From: Oleiagrimonas sp964608595
GTDB taxonomy: Bacteria > Pseudomonadota > Gammaproteobacteria > Xanthomonadales > Rhodanobacteraceae
Direction of reading: 5' to 3'
Length of the DNA stretch: 12,809 nucleotides
Assembly: GCA_964608595.1 (NCBI GenBank)
Contig: CAZSOU010000070.1
Location: 1 to 12,809, forward strand
This document shows positions 7,042 through 12,809 of the stretch, piece after piece. Position 1 is the first letter of the stretch, and each line of letters opens with the position of its first letter. Made by a program: the position numbers and the translations under genes. The notes below the pieces were generated by a model. That model had not been told where the DNA came from and did not search any database. It saw only the letters and a list, made by a program, of their open reading frames with translations.

Positions 7042-8348
7042 TGTTCGGCTACTACTTCAATCTGGCCTGGCGCAGCTTGCGCAGGCACTGGATCATGACC
7101 GGCTTGATGGTGTTGGCGTTGGGTCTGGGTATTGGCGCCAGCATGACCATGATGACCGTATTGCACGTGATGAGCGGCGATCCGTTGCCGGGGCGCAGTG
7201 CGCATTTGTATCGGCCGTTTTTGAACCCGTTGCCGCTCAGTTACAAAATCGATCCGGAGAGCATCGGACACGGAGCGAACGCGGCGCTGACCTGGCCGGA
7301 TGCGAAGGCGCTTCTGGATGCGCGCAAGGGCGTGCGCCAGGCGGCGATGGCGCGCGGTTATCTGACCACGCATCCCGCGCGATCCGGCGTGCAATCCGAA
7401 TCGGTGGGCGGAAGCTTCACCACGCGCGATTTTTTCGCCATGTTCGGGGTGCCGTTTGTCGACGGCGGGCCGTGGTCGACGCAGGCCGATGCCGATGGCG
7501 CGCCGGTGGTGGTGTTGACGCAAAAGTTTGCCCGCAAGCTGTTCGGCAGCGCGCATGCGACAGGCAAGGTGGTGCACCTGGGCAAGCATGATTTCCAGGT
7601 GGTCGGCGTGATCGGGAGCTGGCAACCCGAACCGTTGTTCTACGCCATCAGCGCGTCGTTCGATGATGCGGACAAGTTCTTTCTGCCCTTGTCGACGGCC
7701 ATTCACATGGGCATGGACACCAACTGGACAAGCAGTTGGGGCGATCCGGGCAAGGAGCCGCTGACCAGCCCGACCAGCAGCTGGCTCAATTTCTGGGTGC
7801 AGCTGGATACGCCGCGGCAGGTGGCCGCGTATCGCCGGTTTCTGGTCAACTATTCGGCGCAGCAAAAAGCCCTCGGACGTTATCAGCGCCCGCCCGAGGA
7901 TGCGCGGCTGTACGGTTTGATGGCGTGGCTGCAACGGCAGGGCATGGTGCCCAACGACGTGATTTTGCAGACCTGGCTGGCGCTGGGTTTCCTGTTCGTG
8001 TGCATGGTCAACATCGTCGCCTTGCTGCTGGCCAAGTTTCTGCGCCGCAGCGGCGCGATCAGTGTGCGGCGGGCGTTGGGCGCGAGGCGACGCGACATCT
8101 TCGTGCAGTTCGGTGTGGAATCGGCGTTGATCGGTCTGACCGGCGGGCTGCTCGGCATCGGCATCGCCGAGTTGGGCCTGTGGAGCGTGCGCCAGCGGCC
8201 CGACGATTACGCGCATCTGGCGCAGATGGACAGCTCGATGCTGGTGGCCACGGTATTGCTGGCCATCGCGGTCAGCATCCTGGCCGGTTTGCTGCCGGCG
8301 TGGCGCGCGTGCCGCATTGCGCCGGCCATGCAACTGAAAACACTGTGA
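7041..8348 (+). CDS. MacB/FtsX-type ABC transporter permease, B-type copy 3 (B3)
   Basis: A permease subunit of 435 aa with head MFGYYFNLAWRSLRRHW, TM1 about 20-45, the SGDPLPGRSA signature and a periplasmic domain about 50-308 with TTRDFFAMFGVPF. The C-terminal block has TM2 about 311-333, ISVRRALGARRRD as coupling segment, TM3 about 355-382 and TM4 about 398-420, ending MQLKTL. Both cysteines of the B1/B2 pair are replaced by serines (about S231/S232 and S246/S247). The coupling segment also departs from GATRG to GARRR. The frame is open 57 codons upstream inside A3, but 7041 is chosen by alignment with B1 and B2 and by the purine-rich SD; GTG at 7038 is a weak alternative. A4 follows after 11 bp. 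Confidence 0.93.
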   Translation: MFGYYFNLAWRSLRRHWIMTGLMVLALGLGIGASMTMMTVLHVMSGDPLPGRSAHLYRPFLNPLPLSYKIDPESIGHGANAALTWPDAKALLDARKGVRQAAMARGYLTTHPARSGVQSESVGGSFTTRDFFAMFGVPFVDGGPWSTQADADGAPVVVLTQKFARKLFGSAHATGKVVHLGKHDFQVVGVIGSWQPEPLFYAISASFDDADKFFLPLSTAIHMGMDTNWTSSWGDPGKEPLTSPTSSWLNFWVQLDTPRQVAAYRRFLVNYSAQQKALGRYQRPPEDARLYGLMAWLQRQGMVPNDVILQTWLALGFLFVCMVNIVALLLAKFLRRSGAISVRRALGARRRDIFVQFGVESALIGLTGGLLGIGIAELGLWSVRQRPDDYAHLAQMDSSMLVATVLLAIAVSILAGLLPAWRACRIAPAMQLKTL

Positions 8349-8359
8349 GGGAGTGAATC

Positions 8360-9628
8360 ATGCAACTCGGACCGATCCTCTCCACGCTGCGCCGGCACAA
8401 GCTGACCGGCACGTTGCTGGCGCTGCAGGTGGCGTTCACCTGCGCCATCGTGTGCAATGCCGTGTTCCTGATCGTGCAGCGCATCGACCGCATCATGGTG
8501 CCCAGCGGGCTGGATGAAAGCGCCTTGTCCATCGTGCATTTCAACGACCTCGGCGCCGGCGCCCATGCGCTTGCGTTGCACAAGGCGGATGTGGCGGCGC
8601 TGCGGCAACTGCCGGGCGTGCAATCGGCCGCCATCGTCAGCAACGTGCCGTTTTCGCACAGCCAGCATTCCTCGGGTGGGTGCACCAGTCTGCAGGCGAT
8701 CCAGGCGGTCAAGAAGGCGCGTTCCATCCAGGTGCCGGGCTGCGCGGAGGCGGATGTCTATTCCGGCGGGCCGGAGATGTTGCAAACGCTTGGCCTGAAG
8801 TTGGTGGCCGGGCGCGATTTCCATGCCGACGAATACCTGTCGGCGAAACCCGACGGACCGGTCGATGCGCCGGCCATCATTGTCAGCCGGGCCTTTGCCG
8901 AGCGGTTGTATCCCGCGCATCCGGGGCAGGTGGTGGGGCGAGTCGTGTACTTCGGCGGCAGCGGCATCGTGCATGGCTACGGTACCCGCATCGTGGGCGT
9001 GGTGGCACATCTGCACCGCGCTGGTTTCGACAGTCACGGCAACAGCGATGCGTCGGTGCTGCTGCCCGTCGAGCCCGTCCGGGGCCGCACCTGGTTCGCG
9101 CTGCGCAGCAAGCCCGCCGATCGTGCGCGCGTGATGAAGGAAGCGTTGGCCGCACTCGACAAGCGCAAGCCGGATCGTCATTTGACGGCTGACAACGTGC
9201 AAACCTATGCCGCCATGCGCGCCGATTATTTCAGCCGCGACGCCACCATGGTCGATCTGCTCCTGGCCGCGGCGCTGGGGTTGTTGTTCGTGACCGCGCT
9301 GGGCATCGGCGGGCTGGCCAGTTTCTGGGTGGGCCAGCGCACGCGCAGCATTGGCATTCGCCGCGCCATCGGCGCCACGCGCGGCGACATCCTGCGCTAT
9401 TTCCAGACCGAGAATTTCCTGATCGTGACGGTGGGTGTGGTGCTGGGCATGATTCTGGCGTTCGCGCTCAACCTTGTTCTGATGCAGCATTACGAGCTGT
9501 CGCGCATGCCGTGGTGGTACTTGCCGATCGGCGCGGTGGCATTGTGGCTCCTGGGGCAGTTGGCCGTGCTCAGCCCGGCCCTGCGCGCCGCACGTGTACC
9601 GCCGATGGTGGCGACGCGCAGTGCGTGA
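8360..9628 (+). CDS. MacB/FtsX-type ABC transporter permease, A-type copy 4 (A4)
   Basis: A permease subunit of 422 aa with head MQLGPILSTLRRHK, TM1 about 16-40 (TCAIVCNAVF), periplasmic domain about 41-297, TM2 about 298-322, coupling segment RSIGIRRAIGATRG (329-342), then YFQTENFL, TM3 about 354-376 and TM4 about 387-410, ending PPMVATRSA. It has a periplasmic cysteine pair, C108 and C128, absent from A1-A3. It shares PILS, GLDES and VAGR(N/D)F with A1 more than with A2/A3. SD GAGGGAG lies at 8346-8352. Unlike the other A genes its tail uses CGC rather than AGG, has no AGGAG, and no TGATG small ORF follows. It is the last permease of the array. Confidence 0.93.
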   Translation: MQLGPILSTLRRHKLTGTLLALQVAFTCAIVCNAVFLIVQRIDRIMVPSGLDESALSIVHFNDLGAGAHALALHKADVAALRQLPGVQSAAIVSNVPFSHSQHSSGGCTSLQAIQAVKKARSIQVPGCAEADVYSGGPEMLQTLGLKLVAGRDFHADEYLSAKPDGPVDAPAIIVSRAFAERLYPAHPGQVVGRVVYFGGSGIVHGYGTRIVGVVAHLHRAGFDSHGNSDASVLLPVEPVRGRTWFALRSKPADRARVMKEALAALDKRKPDRHLTADNVQTYAAMRADYFSRDATMVDLLLAAALGLLFVTALGIGGLASFWVGQRTRSIGIRRAIGATRGDILRYFQTENFLIVTVGVVLGMILAFALNLVLMQHYELSRMPWWYLPIGAVALWLLGQLAVLSPALRAARVPPMVATRSA

Positions 9629-9647
9629 CAATGCCGGAGGTTAGGAT

Positions 9648-9773
9648 ATGCAACTGCATGTACAGCAAGGCGGTGTGGACGATGCATCAACCATGCTTGA
9701 AGTCATGACAACCTTTTTCTCCGTTGCCGCATCGAAAGGTGCATGGGAAGAAAAAACATGCGCAGTGTATTGA
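9648..9773 (+). CDS. Possible 41-aa leader ORF overlapping the response-regulator start
   Basis: ATG at 9648 has a good SD (GGAGG, 9635-9639, 8 nt upstream) in the 129-bp gap between A4 and the regulator. The frame runs 41 codons, begins MQLHVQQGGVDDAST, contains MTTFFSVAASKG and stops 16 bases inside the regulator gene in another frame. No family is recognised. It could couple translation of the regulator to the permease operon. The only support is the SD and the overlap, so a chance frame is quite possible. No clear sigma-70 or sigma-54 promoter was found in this gap. Confidence 0.25.
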   Translation: MQLHVQQGGVDDASTMLEVMTTFFSVAASKGAWEEKTCAVY

Positions 9774-11092
9774 TCATCGACGACAACCCGTCCGTGGGCG
9801 AGGCGCTGTCGCTGTTGCTGACGCTTCACGACATTCGGCCGCTGGTCGCGATGACGCCGGGCGAGGGGCTGGAAAAGCTTGCCGGCGAGCGCGTGGATGT
9901 GGTGATCCAGGACATGAATTTCACCACCGATACCACCTCGGGCGAAGAAGGCGTGAAGCTGTTTCGTGCCATCCGCGACGAGTACCCGGATCTGCCGGTG
10001 ATTTTGCTGACGGCGTGGACGCATCTGGAAACGGCGGTGGAGCTGGTCAAGGCGGGGGCGGCCGACTATCTCTCCAAGCCGTGGGACGACGCCAGGCTCT
10101 TGACCACGGTGGGAAACCTGCTGGAGTTGTCCGAGTCCACGCGCGAGGTGACGCGCACGCGGCGCGAGCGTCACCAGCGTCGCGCCGTGTTGCAGCACGA
10201 TTACGATCTGACCGGCTTGGTGTTCGCCTCCGATGCCATGGCGCGCACGGTGGAGCTGGCCGGCAAGGTGGCCAAGTCCGATGTGCCGGTGTTGGTGACG
10301 GGCCCCAACGGAGCGGGCAAGGAGCGCATCGCCGAAATCGTGCATCGCAATTCCGGCGTGGCTGACGGGCCGTTCGTGGCGGTCAACTGCGGCGCCTTGC
10401 CGACCGATTTGATCGAGGCCGAATTGTTCGGCGCCGATGCCGGCGCCTATACCGGCGCCAACCAGGCGCGCGAAGGGCGTTTCGAAGCGGCCGACGGCGG
10501 CACGTTGTTTCTGGATGAAATCGGCAATTTGCCTCTGTCGGGGCAGGTGAAATTGCTGCGCGTGATCGAAACCGGGCAGTTTCAGCGTCTGGGCTCGTCA
10601 CGCACGCGCACGGCACGGGTACGCATCGTCAGCGCCACCAATGCCGACCTCTCGTCCATGATTGCCGAGGGCGAGTTTCGCGAGGATCTGTATTACCGCC
10701 TCAACGTGATCGACATCAACGTCCCGCCGTTGGCGGAACGTACCGATGACGTGCTGCCGCTGGCCGAGCACTTTCTTGCCGGTGGCCGGTTGACCGAATC
10801 GGCGCGCGACGCATTGACCGCCTACAGTTGGCCGGGGAACGTGCGCGAGCTGAAAAATGCCATCGAGCGTGCTCGCTTGCTGGCCGGCGACGCGCCGATC
10901 GAGGTGGAGCATCTGAATCTTCCCGAACGCGTTGCGGCGCCGGCCACGCGCAATCTGGACGAGCCCTCGCGCGAGACGATCGAAAAGGCCCTGGCCGACC
11001 ACGACGGCGTCGTCAGTCATGCCGCACAGGCGCTGGGCTTGTCGCGGCAGGCGTTGTATCGGCGCATGCAGCGGTATGGCATGAACAGTTGA
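9758..11092 (+). CDS. Sigma-54-dependent response regulator, NtrC family (REC-AAA+-Fis HTH)
   Basis: A 444-aa transcription activator. REC domain 1-120: acidic pair D8/D9, phosphoacceptor D52 in QDMNF, T85 and K107. AAA+ domain about 153-345: Walker A GPNGAGKE (182-189), GAYTGA sigma-54 contact loop (229-234, tyrosine instead of the usual phenylalanine), Walker B TLFLDE (249-254), REDLYYRLNV (308-317) and WPGNVREL (358-365). Fis-type HTH about 415-441 (AAQALGLSRQALYRRM). All catalytic motifs are present, so it should be an active ATPase that remodels RNAP-sigma-54 at -24/-12 promoters. ATG 9758 is preferred because GGGAAG lies at 9745-9750 and REC begins directly; ATG 9743 would add five residues. 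Its position behind the permeases and before a kinase suggests it controls this operon, which is an inference. Confidence 0.95.
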   Translation: MRSVLIIDDNPSVGEALSLLLTLHDIRPLVAMTPGEGLEKLAGERVDVVIQDMNFTTDTTSGEEGVKLFRAIRDEYPDLPVILLTAWTHLETAVELVKAGAADYLSKPWDDARLLTTVGNLLELSESTREVTRTRRERHQRRAVLQHDYDLTGLVFASDAMARTVELAGKVAKSDVPVLVTGPNGAGKERIAEIVHRNSGVADGPFVAVNCGALPTDLIEAELFGADAGAYTGANQAREGRFEAADGGTLFLDEIGNLPLSGQVKLLRVIETGQFQRLGSSRTRTARVRIVSATNADLSSMIAEGEFREDLYYRLNVIDINVPPLAERTDDVLPLAEHFLAGGRLTESARDALTAYSWPGNVRELKNAIERARLLAGDAPIEVEHLNLPERVAAPATRNLDEPSRETIEKALADHDGVVSHAAQALGLSRQALYRRMQRYGMNS

Positions 11093-11213
11093 ACCATCGG
11101 CGTCCGGTGCTCCATTACCTCCGTCGTTCCGGCCCGAGTCGTGTAGGGTGGCTCTCGTAACGACCTAGCACGCCCGGTCCCGCGAACCCCTGCCCATCGC
11201 CACAGGAAGTCCC

Positions 11214-12596
11214 ATGCGCCTGATTTCCCTCGAAGGACGCCAAAGCCTGTTGCTGGTATTCACCGCGTTGCTCGGTGCGCTGGTATATCTGGCGCTGTCG
11301 GTGTGGCCGATACCGCAATTGGCTGCATGGGCAGCGCTGGCGATGGGGTTCGGGCCGGTGACATGGCCACAGGCGACACTGGTGTGGCTGTTGGTGACGA
11401 TCATCGTTTTGCTGCCGTTGGCCTTGTGGCTGGGGCATCGCAGCATGCGGCCGCTGGCTCGCATGGCGCGGGCGCTGGAAGGGGCGGTGGCCAGTTATCG
11501 CGACGGCGACTTCAGTTTTTCCATCGCCATCGAACGCAAGGACGAATTGGGCGATTTGATCCGCATGCACAATGCGCTGGGGCGGACATTGCGCAAACAG
11601 CGCCAGCAGTTGACCGAGCGTGAGCTGTTGCTGGAAACCGTGGTGCAGAACACGCCCGTGGCGCTGGTGCTGGCCGATAACCATCATCGTGTCAGCTATT
11701 CCAACCTGGCTGCGCGGCATTTGTTCAACGACGGCAAGAGCCTCGCCGGCATGGATTTTTCGAAACTGCTGGAACGTTCGCCCGAGGCCATGCAACAAGG
11801 TGTGGCGGCCGGCGAGGATACGCTGTTTTCCGTGGAGATGGAGGGCGGCGAGGAAGTGTTTCACATCTCGCAGCGTTCGTTCCGCCTGCAAGGACGCCCG
11901 CAGCGGTTGTACCTGTTTCGGCGCATGACGCGCGAGTTGGCGCGGCAGGAAGTGGCCGCGTGGAAGCGCGTGATCCGGGTCATCACCCACGAGCTCAACA
12001 ATTCGCTGGCGCCGATTTCGTCGCTGGCGCATTCCGGCGCGGAGCTGGCGCGGCGCGCCGATACCGAGCGCCTGCCGGGCGTGTTTGCCAGCATCGGCGA
12101 GCGTGCGCGACATCTGCACGGGTTTGTCGACGGTTATGCGCGTTTCGCCAAGTTGCCCCAGCCGCAACCGCAACCGGTGGAATGGCCGGTGTTCCTGGAG
12201 TCGTTGGCGAGGCATTGCCAATTCCGTTTGACGGGCGACATGCCGACATCGAAGGGTCTGTTCGATGCCGGGCAGGTGGAGCAGGTGTTGATCAACCTGA
12301 TCAAGAACGCACACGAGTCGGGCAGCGCGGACGAGGATGTCACGTTGCAGATCAGCCTTCTCGGCCATCGCTGGCGCATCGATATTTCCGATCGTGGCCC
12401 GGGCATGAGCGAGACGGTATTGGGACAGGCGCTGTTGCCGTTTTATTCCACCAAACGCTCGGGCACCGGGCTCGGTCTGGCGCTGGCGCGCGAGATCGCC
12501 GAAGCGCATGGCGGGCGATTGGTGCTGGCTAATCGCGACGAGGGCGGTTTGCGCGTGACGATGTGGTTACCCGTGCGAATGCAAGAGCGCATCTGA
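11214..12596 (+). CDS. Membrane histidine kinase, NtrY/NtrB-like (TM-HAMP-PAS-HisKA-HATPase)
   Basis: A 460-aa sensor kinase, probably partner of the upstream regulator. TM1 is about 12-32, a short loop about 33-53 follows, TM2 is about 54-74, then a HAMP-like linker about 75-130 and a PAS-like domain about 137-235 (LLETVVQNTPVALVLADN). The H-box is VITHELNNSLAPISSLAH with phosphoacceptor H259. The N-box is INLIKNAHESG (N365), G1 is DRGPGM (393-398), the F-box LPFYSTKRSG and G2 GTGLGLALA. All kinase motifs are intact. The HELNNxLAPI type groups it with NtrY-like kinases that drive NtrC-type regulators. There is almost no periplasmic sensor domain. SD AGGAAG is at 11204-11209. Its last codons and stop lie within an inverted-repeat element (12585-12604). 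Confidence 0.94.
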   Translation: MRLISLEGRQSLLLVFTALLGALVYLALSVWPIPQLAAWAALAMGFGPVTWPQATLVWLLVTIIVLLPLALWLGHRSMRPLARMARALEGAVASYRDGDFSFSIAIERKDELGDLIRMHNALGRTLRKQRQQLTERELLLETVVQNTPVALVLADNHHRVSYSNLAARHLFNDGKSLAGMDFSKLLERSPEAMQQGVAAGEDTLFSVEMEGGEEVFHISQRSFRLQGRPQRLYLFRRMTRELARQEVAAWKRVIRVITHELNNSLAPISSLAHSGAELARRADTERLPGVFASIGERARHLHGFVDGYARFAKLPQPQPQPVEWPVFLESLARHCQFRLTGDMPTSKGLFDAGQVEQVLINLIKNAHESGSADEDVTLQISLLGHRWRIDISDRGPGMSETVLGQALLPFYSTKRSGTGLGLALAREIAEAHGGRLVLANRDEGGLRVTMWLPVRMQERI

Positions 12597-12653
12597 TGCG
12601 CGACAACGGCGCGGCCTGATTGGGTTGTACGGCGGTCGCGCATGCGATGCGCT
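12585..12653. repeat. Inverted pair of GCGCATC-type REP elements overlapping the kinase stop
   Basis: The left half (12585-12604) contains GCGCAT-CTG-ATGCGC followed by GAC. The right half (12635-12653) contains GTC then GCGCAT-GCG-ATGCGC. Read on opposite strands they match at 16 of 18 positions. The stop TGA of the kinase is inside the left hairpin. It belongs to the same family as 4301-4373. It could protect or end the transcript; there is no T-tract typical of an intrinsic terminator. Confidence 0.75.
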
Positions 12654-12688
12654 TCCGCGGGGGGCCGTCGCACCCTGGAGCGACCCTT

Positions 12689-12757
12689 GTGGGAGGGGCC
12701 GGCGGCCCCGACGGATCATGCGGCACATCCTGTCGGGGCCACCGGCCCCTCCCGCAG
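12689..12757. repeat. Inverted pair of GTGGGAG-type REP elements (BIME-like) after the kinase
   Basis: The left half is GTGGGAGGGGCCGGCGGCCC followed by CGAC (12690-12712). The right half (12731-12757) reads on the other strand as GCGGGAGGGGCCGGTGGCCC followed by CGACA. The halves are nearly perfect inverted repeats about 18 bp apart, and each also contains its own small palindrome. Same family as 1619-1690 and the tandem array at the start. The rest of 12597-12809 contains no convincing gene. Confidence 0.85.
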
Positions 12758-12809
12758 GAAACTCCGATGATCCGCGGTTTTTCGGGGTTTCCTGCAGGCG
12801 AACCAGTCA

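Noticed and set aside
11093..11213. Promoter or small gene between regulator and kinase
   Set aside because: Only an SD for the kinase and a weak GTCGTT/AACGAC inverted repeat were seen; no convincing -35/-10, -24/-12 or open frame with an SD.
267..12509. Long antisense open frames opposite nearly every gene (for example 267-1448, 5279-6988, 8207-9631 and 11115-12509 on the minus strand)
   Set aside because: They mirror the codon periodicity of G+C-rich genes on the other strand, have His/Arg/Gln-rich low-complexity composition with no recognisable domain, and conflict with well-supported genes.
12689..12757. Rho-independent terminator after the kinase
   Set aside because: The hairpin is strong but no T-tract follows; it matches a dispersed REP pair. 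A termination effect is possible but not shown.

Overview
The window (roughly 60% G+C by eye, strong G/C preference at third codon positions, all genes on the + strand) looks like a chromosomal operon from a gammaproteobacterium of the Xanthomonadales type, possibly Rhodanobacteraceae (Rhodanobacter, Dyella or Frateuria). That placement is an inference from codon use, the NtrC/NtrY-like regulators and the GTGGGAG-type REP palindromes; no marker gene is present to prove it.

Layout. Positions 1-326 hold three direct copies of a ~108-bp unit. Each carries a REP-like palindrome and ends with a Shine-Dalgarno (SD) sequence and a copy of the first 17 coding bases of the next gene. From 327 to 9628 come seven MacB/FtsX-type ABC-transporter permease genes in strict alternation, A1-B1-A2-B2-A3-B3-A4: A-type of 405-422 aa and B-type of 435-440 aa. 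Each B and the following A are 10-11 bp apart. Each A and the following B are separated by 73-151 bp that is fully occupied by a small open frame (42, 50 and 24 codons). In all three cases this small ORF overlaps the stop of A and the start of B as TGATG, and an SD for it lies inside the last codons of A. Positions 9758-11092 encode a sigma-54-dependent NtrC-family response regulator and 11214-12596 an NtrY/NtrB-like membrane histidine kinase. The tail (12597-12809) holds two inverted REP pairs, one of which overlaps the kinase stop codon.

How it may work. The seven permeases have the topology of the MacB/LolCE/FtsX superfamily (one N-terminal TM helix, a large periplasmic domain, three C-terminal TM helices) and need a separate ATPase; none is encoded here, so it probably lies upstream. 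Their cytoplasmic coupling regions are almost identical, while the periplasmic domains have diverged, which suggests alternative heterodimers sharing one ATPase. The linked two-component system has almost no extracytoplasmic sensor domain, so it may read the state of the transporter or the membrane and activate the operon through sigma-54. The substrate cannot be told from sequence.

Most unusual: the conserved stop-start-coupled micro-ORFs between A and B genes, two of them carrying REP-pair insertions that keep the frame open; the amplified start-codon repeat before A1; and the seven-permease array itself.
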